From the NCBI GenBank assembly GCA_001766655.1, contig MJCC01000003.1:590212-654211 (forward strand): 64,000 nt of DNA, given 5' to 3'. The DNA is from Phytomonas francai. Taxonomy: Eukaryota; Euglenozoa; Kinetoplastea; Trypanosomatida; Trypanosomatidae. Positions 20,719-30,104 of this stretch are shown one piece after another. A model generated the notes under the pieces. It worked only from the letters and a program-made list of their open reading frames with translations, did no database searches and was not told the DNA's origin. Each line of letters opens with the position of its first letter. Position 1 is the first letter of the stretch. Both the position numbers and the translations under genes were made by a program.

Positions 20719-21303
20719 GCATTACCTCTCCTTACTTTTTTTGAGAGTGTCTAGGGGAGGGGAGGGGGAGTGAGTATGCTGAATAAATAAATAAATAAAT
20801 ATATATATATATGCCTGTCGTATAGGTCAAACATATTTAAATATCAATCATCAATTAGATAGAAAATAGACTCATATTGTATTATGAAATGCGATTTTAT
20901 TTGCTTCATATTTCCTTATAGATTTAGTGAAAGAAGTAGGATGTGAATGTTATGAGAGTTTTTTGCTATTAGGGTAAATATATTTTTAAAACTTCGTTTC
21001 CCCCTCCCCCCTGAATGTAGCAGACCAAATGAATAAATTATTGTAATCTTGCTATTCCCTTATCATAAATATATATTCCAATATAGAGGTGTATTTATAC
21101 TAAACACATATTCATGTTTGCGCTGCTATATTCCCCTTTTTCACTTCGTTTTCATTCTTTTTTTTACTGCGTTTGAGGCTAAATTTTTTTTTATAACTTT
21201 GGAGACACTATTCTTTAAAACGTTAAGTGAACAGATTAAGGGTCTTCTGCTTCGCGGTAGTCACCGCTATCGAAGCGGCTTTACTATCATAACGGGGAAT
21301 CGC
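20719..21303 (+). other. Intergenic plus probable 5' UTR
   Basis: Contains an AAAT/TA microsatellite and pyrimidine-rich sequence (about 21125-21190). The downstream frame is open from 21049, but that part begins with TTG and encodes a Phe/Tyr-rich, UTR-like translation, so the first ATG at 21304 was taken as the start. Confidence 0.5.
20782..20812. repeat. AAAT/TA microsatellite
   Basis: Five AAAT-type units followed by a TA run. Confidence 0.85.
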
Positions 21304-23247
21304 ATGACGCCTACTGGATGCCAATGCATTGTCACGCAGATTAAAGCTGTTCAACAAAAGCAGGATAAGCAGAGTTCCTCATTCACACCACGTAAATTCA
21401 GAAAGACGTCTTACCTGATAAAGAAAAAATCCCACGTTGTTTTACCTGGAGTTATCCCAGGCATGATTCTTCAAGCATCCTTGAGTTCGTACGGAAACAT
21501 CATTAGTGAGTCACGATTGCCACAGGGGCGAAATTGCAGCATCCTCAGTTTCAAGTTTCATGGTAGATGGCTACACCCGTGTCGTTCTTCTTTTCAGCCG
21601 CTGTCATGTATGTCGGCTTCCAAACGGAGCTGCGAACACTGCCCCTGGATGATGTCTGATGTGGTGAAATCAGCGGATATCAAAGCGGAGGCTCTACGCC
21701 GTGTGCTTCACAGTGTGGCCGAGACAGCTTCGTCAACCCGCCTGCAAACAACCACCCATGCCATACCAATGGTTCACTTCCTAGAGCCGCTTTCAGTTCT
21801 GGTAAAGCCGCACTCACTACAGGAGCTGGAGCTTCCTTATACTCAAGCCAAGGTCAGTGGGAGCGGAGTGCTGATTGAGAAAAAGGTGGATGGGGGTTTC
21901 AGCATTTCAGCGACAGCGCCCGAAGGTTCCTCCACTTTACGAGACTGCTTTCTACTTACGCTTGAGGAAAAGCGGCTGATTCCTTCGCTTAATCGCTGGG
22001 CCTCACAACTTCCTGCGGTCATGCGTGGCTCTCTGAAAATGGCTTATGTCACGCAGCTCAGCCCCGAAATGAGCGCAATCAGCGATCCTGGCGTAGAGCC
22101 GCCTTCCGTGAGCAGCTTGCAGGAGCTGCGGTGGCTGTCAACCCTATCATTGGTGGTTCTCTTGAATCGAGATGTGCAAAATTGGGGTCCACAAAGTCCT
22201 TTGTGCGGCCCCAATCACCCGCCCGATCTGCTCTCACATGAGGAGGAGGCGCTTGTGGATGCTGTACTCACCGCCGCATCACTACAGAAGGATATTCACG
22301 TCCTCATATGCCTCGATGGGAATGAACTAGATATTTTGTATCCCGTTGTCAAGCGTGGGATACGATGGGACGACATTGCTGATAATGGGCGAGCTAGTCC
22401 AGCGGGCATTCCCGCGCGTCCGGCACTAAGTTGCATCTGCGGCTCCATGGAGGCCCTTGTTCATGTCCCGTTACCTGGATTTCACAGTCATCTGTTCTGT
22501 AGCCTACAGAGCGGATATCTTCACCAGACAATGTCAAAGGAGGAATCCACAAAGTACTTGTACGCTGCGCGCCCAGCGTTTTGGAGGAATTGTGGGGCTT
22601 TGAGCGTGGCCTGTTCCGTGGTGGCCACCTTGCTACTGGACTCAGACACACCATCTTTACCTCCTTTTGTTGTGGGGTTGTTTGTAAGCGGCATACTCAA
22701 TACAACAGGCGCGTCCGTGACTTCCTCAGCGGCTGTCAAACTCAAGCCTGCATCACTTGCAAGTTCACAGGCAGCGAGCATGCTTTTCAATGCCGCTTTG
22801 AGCGCGACCATCCGCGAGTTCACATCTAAACTTGCACAGGGGAATTGCCTTGGTGTTTTGAATTTGAAAGGGATCGGGAAAGAACGAGGGGAAGACGTGA
22901 TCAGGGCACTCGACTCGGCTTCGTTTTTTATGATAGCTACACTAGCTGAATCTAGTATAGATAGTCTCGAGGTTTGCAACCTGTTACATGCATGGCAAGA
23001 CCGTTTGCTGCAAGCGAACACACATCCAACTCCGATTGCTCGACTTATGCTGCTTCAGTGTTCTACCGATATGGAGTTGGATGCTCTAAAAGCTGTGGTG
23101 AAGAAAATACTGGAGAGCCCTGGCCGCCCTACGGACAGGTCACCGATGCGTCTTCATGTTGATCGTCTTCAGGCTGGGATAATAGATGTGGATCCTTTTT
23201 CTGCTTCCTTTGTGGGCTACACTTTCATCGAATTATCTTGGAGATGA
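21304..23247 (+). CDS. Conserved hypothetical; faint TrmA/RumA-like features
   Basis: A 647-residue protein, not firmly identified. A beta-rich N-terminal stretch (about residues 44-95) could be a TRAM/OB fold. It is followed by CMSASKRSCEHCP and a helix containing KAEALRRVL, recalling the cysteine cluster and helix of RumA-type RNA m5U methyltransferases. An expected glycine-rich S-adenosylmethionine loop and the catalytic DPPR and cysteine motifs were not found, so if related it would be a non-catalytic relative. This is a weak inference from layout; an unrelated protein is quite possible. The ATG at 21304 was preferred over non-ATG upstream extension; the next in-frame ATG lies about 50 codons further on. 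Confidence 0.6.
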   Translation: MTPTGCQCIVTQIKAVQQKQDKQSSSFTPRKFRKTSYLIKKKSHVVLPGVIPGMILQASLSSYGNIISESRLPQGRNCSILSFKFHGRWLHPCRSSFQPLSCMSASKRSCEHCPWMMSDVVKSADIKAEALRRVLHSVAETASSTRLQTTTHAIPMVHFLEPLSVLVKPHSLQELELPYTQAKVSGSGVLIEKKVDGGFSISATAPEGSSTLRDCFLLTLEEKRLIPSLNRWASQLPAVMRGSLKMAYVTQLSPEMSAISDPGVEPPSVSSLQELRWLSTLSLVVLLNRDVQNWGPQSPLCGPNHPPDLLSHEEEALVDAVLTAASLQKDIHVLICLDGNELDILYPVVKRGIRWDDIADNGRASPAGIPARPALSCICGSMEALVHVPLPGFHSHLFCSLQSGYLHQTMSKEESTKYLYAARPAFWRNCGALSVACSVVATLLLDSDTPSLPPFVVGLFVSGILNTTGASVTSSAAVKLKPASLASSQAASMLFNAALSATIREFTSKLAQGNCLGVLNLKGIGKERGEDVIRALDSASFFMIATLAESSIDSLEVCNLLHAWQDRLLQANTHPTPIARLMLLQCSTDMELDALKAVVKKILESPGRPTDRSPMRLHVDRLQAGIIDVDPFSASFVGYTFIELSWR

Positions 23248-23507
23248 GGCTTAAATAAAAAAGAAAAATGCCAGGTGCCCTACATAGTGAACAATCCTCT
23301 TAAAGATCACGTTACTAATGATCACATCGTAAAACTTGAGATAAGAGAAAAAAAAATCATTTTCCCTGTGTACTCTTTTAGATATCATTGGCAACTGGAT
23401 AATGGAGAGAATTTGGGAAATCTTTTCCTCATTTTATTTTATTTCATTTTCTACGTCTTAAAAAAAAACAAAAAACGGATAGCCAATATACATAATAAAA
23501 GGCAAGC

Positions 23508-23828
23508 ATGTTTCATAATAGCATTATAGTGCGCAGGTATGTGCCCCTCATCCGCTTTACTTACGCCATTGCTAAAAGTGGGGTAGTGCCTCCTGAACGG
23601 ACACCGTTGCCGGAACTTCCAAAGGCATTACCTATTGTTCAAAGCGTGCAACCTGTGGCAAAAACGACCATTGATAGGGCTTCAAAGATGACTCAGGTCA
23701 TCTATGACTCTTTTAATGACCTTCCGCGATACTTGCAACCGACAATATTTTCTGAGGATGTCATCGAAAGAGTTATCATGGGAGGTGCCGATCCTTATAC
23801 TCCAAAACATTTGCGAAAAAAGAAATAA
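23508..23828 (+). CDS. KGD4/MRPS36-like 2-oxoglutarate dehydrogenase subunit
   Basis: A small protein of 106 residues. The N-terminus (MFHNSIIVRRYVPLIRF) is basic and hydrophobic like a mitochondrial presequence and contains PLIRF, the signature near the start of MRPS36/Kgd4. The C-terminus DLPRYLQ, then FSEDVIERVIMGGA, parallels the family's LP-(K)YRR...EEMEFIQRGG ending. The middle is Pro-rich linker. Kgd4/MRPS36 tethers the E3 subunit to the E2 core of the mitochondrial 2-oxoglutarate dehydrogenase complex, and this protein is predicted to do the same. The match rests on two short terminal motifs in the right order and spacing, so it is good but not certain. The ATG at 23508 is the first in frame. 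Confidence 0.65.
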   Translation: MFHNSIIVRRYVPLIRFTYAIAKSGVVPPERTPLPELPKALPIVQSVQPVAKTTIDRASKMTQVIYDSFNDLPRYLQPTIFSEDVIERVIMGGADPYTPKHLRKKK

Positions 23829-24549
23829 ACACGAAAAGGGTATTTCTGGACATAATTATGGCTTTTTTTTTCGCTTTTTTGTTTCAATTTGAAATGCTCG
23901 AAAGCATTATGATAGTAGCGTGAAGTAAAGTGCATTTTTTTTCAAAGTAGATGATTATTTTTAGTTTCTATAAAATTGAAAATTTATGAGAAAACTGAAG
24001 GGGTGGGGTAGTGAGAGCAAGGCGGACAAATACGCGTAGTTATAGGAGGAAGTGTCTGCAAATGTCATGGCATCAAACTATTTCCCAATTTTTTTTTCGA
24101 AGGGAAACTGTAATAGGGACAATAATGATCCAATATTTCGAAAGTATGTGTGTACACAAGATAACTGTTTATATAATTTCATTATATAAAAATAGTATCT
24201 AAGCCTATGTATGTATTTTTAATCCCTTACACAAGTTCTAAGCGTTTCATCTAAGAAGTCTTCGAAGCAGTAGGTTTTTTTTTGAATACTCTTCCATTTA
24301 AAACTCCCCCCAAAATTGAAAAACGATATACGTATACAGAAAATGTATATACAAACATACTCGTTATGCTTTTTTTTTTTCTTAGGGGTGGAGGGTGTGT
24401 ATTTTCCATTAACTTCAATGTTAACAAACTTTTAAGTATTTTCCTTTTTTTTTTGTGTGGGGGCTTGTTTTGTAGTATTGATAGCATATTTCTCTGCATT
24501 TTATAAGTTATTCGCCCGCTCGTTACCCTCTTGTAATCCATAAAGTGAC
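23829..24549 (+). other. Intergenic
   Basis: 720 bases with several T-runs (24370-24380, 24447-24457) that could act as polypyrimidine tracts for the next gene. Short frames here are low complexity. Confidence 0.5.
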
Positions 24550-25431
24550 ATGTCTCTTCCATGTGACACTGGCTCTGTGGAGCTGTCGACCTACAGGGGA
24601 TACATTTCAGAGAGGTTAAAGCAAAGTGAACGGCTGGATCAACGCAAATTAAGCGAGGCGCGACCCCCCAAGGTCTCGCGCAATGTGGGCACGACGCTTG
24701 GAGGGAGCACACGGAGTGAAGGTGGGGGTAGCTTGCTGTCATCCGTTCTCTACACTGATGACTACGGTACTAGCATTATATCTGACGTGCGTGCCGTGTT
24801 TGGTCCTCCACACACACAGACACCAGATGAAGGTCGCCTCAATGTTTTCGTCAGTGCGCCTTTTTTGAAGGACAACGGAGGCTTTGCTTCATCCAGTAGC
24901 CAGGGCAGCACTGCTATTACGAATGGCTTAGCAGATTATCCGCTTCGGCAGACGGAGGGCTTCGTGAGAAGTATACTAGAATCCTGTATAGATCTTCGAC
25001 AGCTGTGTGTTTACGCTAATGAGGCATGTTGGGTCCTGACTGTGAGCCTGACACTGCTGAACGTTGATGGGGCGTTGCGAGCCTCGGCGCTTCACGCTGC
25101 AGTGGCAGCACTTTACAATTTAGCCTTACCGCGGTCTCAACTCCCTAACGGTGATGTGGTTGAAAAAAGGGACCTGCACTTTTCTCATGTGCCGGTTGCT
25201 TGCACCTTCGGCATTCTTCCCACAGAGACCCTGAGCTTTCTTGTTGACACGACTGCAATAGAGGAGATGGTTTGCGACGGAGTCATAACCGTTACTGTGG
25301 ATGAAACTGGTGGGTTAGTGAATTTTTACCAGTTGTGTAGCCGTCCACTACCACCGCAAGTACTTTTGTCTGCCTCTGAGGCGGCCTATTGCTTCTCAGG
25401 AGATGTTCGGAAACGTTTAATAGGAAAATAA
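24550..25431 (+). CDS. RNase PH-fold exosome ring subunit (Rrp43/EXOSC8-like)
   Basis: A 293-residue protein of the RNase PH fold, one of the six ring subunits of the RNA exosome, which processes and degrades RNA 3' to 5'. The core reads LCVYANEACWVLTVSLTLLN, then VDGALRASALHAAVAAL, then VPVACTFGIL, LVDTTAIEE and ITVTVDETGG. Each has a counterpart in order in EXOSC8/Rrp43. Phosphorolytic active-site residues are not evident, as expected for a structural ring subunit. T. brucei has divergent RNase PH-like exosome-associated proteins (EAP1, EAP2, EAP4); this is probably one of them, but which one cannot be decided by eye. The first 90 residues contain a Gly/Ser-rich stretch. The ATG at 24550 is the first in frame. 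Confidence 0.78.
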   Translation: MSLPCDTGSVELSTYRGYISERLKQSERLDQRKLSEARPPKVSRNVGTTLGGSTRSEGGGSLLSSVLYTDDYGTSIISDVRAVFGPPHTQTPDEGRLNVFVSAPFLKDNGGFASSSSQGSTAITNGLADYPLRQTEGFVRSILESCIDLRQLCVYANEACWVLTVSLTLLNVDGALRASALHAAVAALYNLALPRSQLPNGDVVEKRDLHFSHVPVACTFGILPTETLSFLVDTTAIEEMVCDGVITVTVDETGGLVNFYQLCSRPLPPQVLLSASEAAYCFSGDVRKRLIGK

Positions 25432-25846
25432 GAAAATTTTTAGAAGAACGCCTGTGGAGCCATGCAGGGTTGGGTTGGGATGCTTGACAAACACACAAAA
25501 ACTGCGACCTTATTAACCACTGCCTACCGTGTATAACCTCACATTCTGTCTGACAAATAAGTTTATATAATTAGCTAAGATTTCGATTAATTCATTTTAA
25601 GCGAAGATTAGATGCGTAATATAAAACAACAGTAGAATGTGAGGGGCCATGGATAAGCATGCATGCCAATGATAATTTTCCCAGGTGCTTGGTTTTAAAA
25701 CTTCCCCTGACACAATGTGCACTCCATCATCACTAGCCACATTTTGTTGTTTTGCAACTTAATTGACCCAAAATAGAGTTTATAGGTAGCGTTTACGCCA
25801 TAGAAGGACAAAAGTTCATTTTAAAAGACGTGAGGTCGTGCCCTGA
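25432..25846 (+). other. Intergenic
   Basis: AT-rich 415-base spacer, nothing recognised. Confidence 0.5.
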
Positions 25847-27394
25847 ATGGACGCAGCTTATCAGGACTTGAGATGCTTTCAGTTGGCTCGCAAGCTGCAT
25901 CTTCTTTCATCGCTCAACGAAGTGTTTACTACAAATTCACTTGTGCATCCTATATTTTATTCCTGTTTAGATCTCCGAGCCAAAGATCTCATTAAACTAA
26001 TATGTCTCTGTCTGTGTAGATGGCTGAAACCTAGCATCAGCGATGCAGAAGGGACCACATACCCACTTGGTGACATTACAAACTGCATTTTATCGTTTCT
26101 AAGCTTTCCGCACCTGACACCAGCGAATCCTCCTAGATCTTCAGTTCTTCAGCGGCCTTACCAGACGCCCCCATCACCCTTCCATGGGACCATTAAGACA
26201 CACTTTGTAAACGACCCGTTGACTCCTCCGCAGTCACAACTACCTTTACCATCGTCTAAGATGCCTCCTCCACTCACCCTCCAAGGCACTTCACTGAGTG
26301 ATGCCGAGCATGCTCCTGCAGCCCGTGCGAATTCGTCTTCCAGAGAAGATCTTGCATTATCCAGTAAGGTGGTGAACACCAACCCTCCTGCTGGAGCTGC
26401 GGGCAGGGCGCCTGAGCAAGATACTCTCTATCAACCAATGTACTATATTCGGCAGCTGAAGGCGTCCACCACGGCGTTGTCAATGAACCACGCGATTTTC
26501 ATCCGCATGGTTCACACGCTACCACTCAACGAAGAGTCACTTAACCCTTACTTCGGTCGCTATGGTCAGGTTAGCTGCGCGCTTCAGTGCCGTGTGCGGC
26601 TTTCTGAATCTCCAAGACTTCTCAGTGAAGAGCTCACACAATCCTTGCTCCTTATGTTTCAATGTGATCTTCATGATCTATTTATTCAAGATTTCATTGT
26701 ATCAGTCGATTCTTATCAAAACGCAGTACATGCTGTACACCGGGCATACTACAAGGAGCTACTGTTTATTGCTTTTCATGACGCGTGTCATAACACACAC
26801 TGTATAGCTGATCTTGATGCCATGCAATCGAACACTGGAGTTAGCTACTATGTGAGACCAACACTGACTAAGGAGTCGAACACAACGTTAACTAATCCCC
26901 ACCGTTATGGTGGTCACCGGAAGCGCGCACGATTACACAGTGGTGGGGCATTTGGCCTTGAAAGGGTTCGCGATACGAGCACCTCATCAGTGTCGTCGCT
27001 CTCAAGCAGCAGCAGCAGCAGCAGCAGCAGTGTAGACAAGTCCTTTGTTCCAGACGTCATTGTTGATGGGCTGCCACACTGGACCACCGAGGGTCAGCTC
27101 AAGGTTTTCCTCCAGGAATATGGGAGGGTCGAATCCGTACGGATGTCTGTCGATGACCTCTCTGGTGCGTTCACCGGTGCCATCTTGGTTAGAATGTCAA
27201 CTGTAGAAGAGGCAGTACGGTTGTCAAATGCACTACACCAAACGCAATTCGACTCTCACACGCTGAAGAGTGGTGTACTGAATGAACGCTTAGAAATCGA
27301 ATCTATCGAAGACAGCAGTGAAATTCGTTGCGTTTTGGACGAAAACTTGCCGCTTTCATTTGCTGTTAATCTTAACCAGCGAGCATGGGTATAG
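25847..27394 (+). CDS. RRM RNA-binding protein
   Basis: A 515-residue protein with a clear C-terminal RRM at about residues 400-485: DVIVDGLPHWTTEGQLKVFL (RNP2 region) and, downstream, GAFTGAILVRMSTVEEAVRL (RNP1 region, without the aromatic pair of canonical RNP1). A weaker RRM-like segment (IFIRMVHTLPLNEESLNPYF) starts near residue 216. A serine tract encoded by an AGC run (27004-27030) precedes the C-terminal RRM. Residues 85-180 are Pro/Ser-rich. The substrate is unknown; trypanosomatids use many RRM proteins for post-transcriptional control. The ATG at 25847 is the first in frame. Confidence 0.8.
   Translation: MDAAYQDLRCFQLARKLHLLSSLNEVFTTNSLVHPIFYSCLDLRAKDLIKLICLCLCRWLKPSISDAEGTTYPLGDITNCILSFLSFPHLTPANPPRSSVLQRPYQTPPSPFHGTIKTHFVNDPLTPPQSQLPLPSSKMPPPLTLQGTSLSDAEHAPAARANSSSREDLALSSKVVNTNPPAGAAGRAPEQDTLYQPMYYIRQLKASTTALSMNHAIFIRMVHTLPLNEESLNPYFGRYGQVSCALQCRVRLSESPRLLSEELTQSLLLMFQCDLHDLFIQDFIVSVDSYQNAVHAVHRAYYKELLFIAFHDACHNTHCIADLDAMQSNTGVSYYVRPTLTKESNTTLTNPHRYGGHRKRARLHSGGAFGLERVRDTSTSSVSSLSSSSSSSSSSVDKSFVPDVIVDGLPHWTTEGQLKVFLQEYGRVESVRMSVDDLSGAFTGAILVRMSTVEEAVRLSNALHQTQFDSHTLKSGVLNERLEIESIEDSSEIRCVLDENLPLSFAVNLNQRAWV
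27004..27030 (+). repeat. In-frame AGC (Ser) trinucleotide repeat
   Basis: A run of AGC codons inside the RRM protein gene, part of a longer Ser/Val/Leu-rich linker. Length polymorphism would change only the serine tract. Confidence 0.85.
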
Positions 27395-27852
27395 TGCAAT
27401 TGTCTTTGAATTTTTATTTGTGTGTGTGAGGGGAGGGGTACACTGGTACGTTGAGGAACACCCCTGATATTACTTTTTTTATTGTTGCACTCCTTTCTTC
27501 TAAGTGAATCAAAATAGAAGAAACATCAAAGGAGAGATTCGAGAGAGGCTAAACATTATGACAACGTATATTAAATGATTTTCTAAGATTAGCATTTAGC
27601 TGAAGTTTATCTCTTTATCAATGATACTCTTAGTTAGAAAGATGTTTTTTTTTTTTATTAGATGGGCTCATCCTTTCGTTTAGACCTCTCTGATTCGTAA
27701 AATTGAGACCATCTTTCGAATTGAAAACTAGGAATCATCAAGCTGCTTCTAAATATATCCAACCCCAGAATCTGCTGCTACGCTTCTATCCAACAACAAT
27801 TATAATAATAGCAATCAAGTTCTGAATAAATCGAGGAGAAAGAGTGTCTGTG
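27395..27852 (+). other. Intergenic
   Basis: AT-rich spacer with a T-run near 27645-27656. The downstream frame is open from a GTG at 27844, but the first ATG is 27853. Confidence 0.5.
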
Positions 27853-29694
27853 ATGAAGCCCGACACTGACCTGCACACCAAAGATCCGAGCAATGCCAAG
27901 CCAAAGGACACGTTGGCGGTAGAGGGGGGTATCCCATGCCCCTACACTACGTCCTCGTTAGAGTGGATGCAGTTGGCTATACAACTGCTTGCTGAGCGGT
28001 CTGATAAGAGGACCCTGATCACGCAATTTGTGTGCGATGAAGCCGCCAAAATGCTTCTGGAAGACGCGAATAAAAGGGGCAATATCACCTCGCCCAGTCC
28101 GAGCTCGCCCCTGGCTGATTCATTCAATAATGTCTACACACCAGCGGAGCTTAAGATTGACATGATTGTGTTCACACAGAAAGGTGCAGCCATATCAACT
28201 CAGAGGTTGGAGGCGGCTCAGCTGCTCGTGGCGGGTTGCCTTTCAGGCCTGGTCTGTGGTGTTACCGAATCGACGGAGAAAGCCGTTCTTTTGGCGAAGA
28301 AGGCCGTCAAAGAGTACCCCTCATCCATGACGTACACGGTGTTGGCCTGGGCCTTGTTGGACTACAGCTCAGGTGTGTCCGAACGCAGCACGCAGGATGC
28401 GATTCTGGAGTTGGTCGCTGCTGCCGCCAATTCTGGCTTAGCACTGCTGTTAGGCGTGAGTGACCTTGGGGCCGATGATCGGGCGTACCTTACTCGTTTA
28501 TCTTGGCTGATGGCCTTGGTGCGCGACATCAAGGCCGCCGAGCTGGGGGTGGGCCGCCTCCTGCGCGCGAACTCGGAACATTACATGGGGATGCTCCTCC
28601 TCGCGTTGCTACATACGGTGCAGGCGGACTACAGCAGTGCAAGGGCCACAGTCGCGAGCATCTTAAAGTCCCACCAGGAGGATATCGTTGGTTCATTGCT
28701 GCATATCGTGCTGCGGCAGGTAACGGAGAACACAGTGCCCGTCCTTCAGAGCACAGCTGGGGGGCCTTCCCCTGGCGTGAACGGTGCTACTAGTGTTGAT
28801 TTTGATGTTATAGGTAAGGAGCTGGCCATTGTGTTAGCCCGGGTGCAAGCTTACTCCGCAAAGGTAGCTTTTCATCCAACGGCTGGTGCCTCCTCCAGCG
28901 ATCACATAACTCCCCCCTCACTGAAGCAACTCTGCAGTTATCGCGTCTTGGGCGAACGCCCTCCAGGAAATGAAATTATGAATACCCATCTGGCTCAGCA
29001 CCATGCAGCGCACTATTGGTCCATTCTTGCATATGTATGCGTCCGGCTAGGTGTCTACACGTTAGCAGAAGTTGTTATTGAGTCTGGTATGAATTTCATT
29101 GCAAACCAGCCCACACTCCACCACAGGGCCCTCGCAGATCTTTTGTGCTGCAGCGCTCGCTTATCGCTGCTACAGCTGGGAGGGCAACTGCCTGCCTTCG
29201 AAATGGTTCGTGAGCTCAACCTCTTGGGCAGCTTTATGCCCCCTGCAAAGGCTGCGTCCTTCTTTCCCTCCTCATTATCGACAAAGACCAAGGATCACAG
29301 CGGGTACAGCACCACGAATTCGCTGAATGTAGATGTTGAACCCATCGACCAGCGCGAGTTGTCCGTTGTGTTCACCCACCTCCTTCAGGCAGTAGAAATG
29401 TGCCCAAACCATACTGATGCGCACTTTCTCATGGGAACGCTGCGGCTTCTCGATGCGTCCCAACCCGACCTTCCGAAAAGTGAAAAGCATGTGAAGTTGC
29501 TTGAGGCGGCTGTATATTTTGAACAATGCATTGAACGTTCCCCTTTTTGCATAGAGGCATACTTAGGTCTTGGTAATGTACGAAAGGTTCAAGAAGCAGA
29601 CGAGATTGCTCTCGACCTGTATGCCACTGCTACAGAGCTGTGGTTCAGACAACCACTCATTTCCTTTGAGCAATTAGTGTTTTTATTTGACTGA
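27853..29694 (+). CDS. TPR-like protein, possibly TTC7/Ypp1-type
   Basis: A 613-residue, almost wholly helical protein. The C-terminal third has tetratricopeptide-type pairs (LLQAVEMCPNHTDAHFLMGT, then AAVYFEQCIERSPFCIEAYL and GNVRKVQEADEIALDLYATA). The chain ends with a hydrophobic QPLISFEQLVFL, recalling the C-terminal end of TTC7 proteins. TTC7/Ypp1 recruits phosphatidylinositol 4-kinase to the plasma membrane. This identification is inferred from architecture and is tentative; other TPR scaffolds (BBS, IFT) are alternatives. Codon use is noticeably richer in G and C than in most neighbours. The start was set at the ATG at 27853. Confidence 0.65.
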   Translation: MKPDTDLHTKDPSNAKPKDTLAVEGGIPCPYTTSSLEWMQLAIQLLAERSDKRTLITQFVCDEAAKMLLEDANKRGNITSPSPSSPLADSFNNVYTPAELKIDMIVFTQKGAAISTQRLEAAQLLVAGCLSGLVCGVTESTEKAVLLAKKAVKEYPSSMTYTVLAWALLDYSSGVSERSTQDAILELVAAAANSGLALLLGVSDLGADDRAYLTRLSWLMALVRDIKAAELGVGRLLRANSEHYMGMLLLALLHTVQADYSSARATVASILKSHQEDIVGSLLHIVLRQVTENTVPVLQSTAGGPSPGVNGATSVDFDVIGKELAIVLARVQAYSAKVAFHPTAGASSSDHITPPSLKQLCSYRVLGERPPGNEIMNTHLAQHHAAHYWSILAYVCVRLGVYTLAEVVIESGMNFIANQPTLHHRALADLLCCSARLSLLQLGGQLPAFEMVRELNLLGSFMPPAKAASFFPSSLSTKTKDHSGYSTTNSLNVDVEPIDQRELSVVFTHLLQAVEMCPNHTDAHFLMGTLRLLDASQPDLPKSEKHVKLLEAAVYFEQCIERSPFCIEAYLGLGNVRKVQEADEIALDLYATATELWFRQPLISFEQLVFLFD

Positions 29695-30104
29695 AGTATT
29701 TCGAATGAATGCATAATTTTGAATGCCTATGTGTTTGTATATTCTATCCGTGTGTGTCTGCAAAATGAAACGATTATTATTCATATGTTGTCTTCTATTT
29801 GCACACTGTACTTGTTTTCTTTTTTTCCCCTAACCCTACCTACACTACCGTCTTATTTTTGTTTCATTATTTCTCTTTTGCACCCTTGATGCGATTTAAA
29901 CCAGCGTATAAAATATGAACTCTGTTCTTTTTTGATGCCTTGCTCTAATTAGTTTCCATGATCCTTTGATTGATTTATCTATTTCTTTGAAGAAAGCAAA
30001 CAAATGTAAGGAAATTAACCCGAGAACTGTCTATATATAAAGAGGGAAATCTCTCGAATTAGTATTATCCTATCGACCTTCTTTATTACCGCTGTTCTTT
30101 TTAC
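29695..30104 (+). other. Intergenic
   Basis: AT-rich spacer with T-rich tract at 29819-29830 and a CCTTCTTTATTACC pyrimidine stretch near 30077 just before the next start. Confidence 0.5.
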
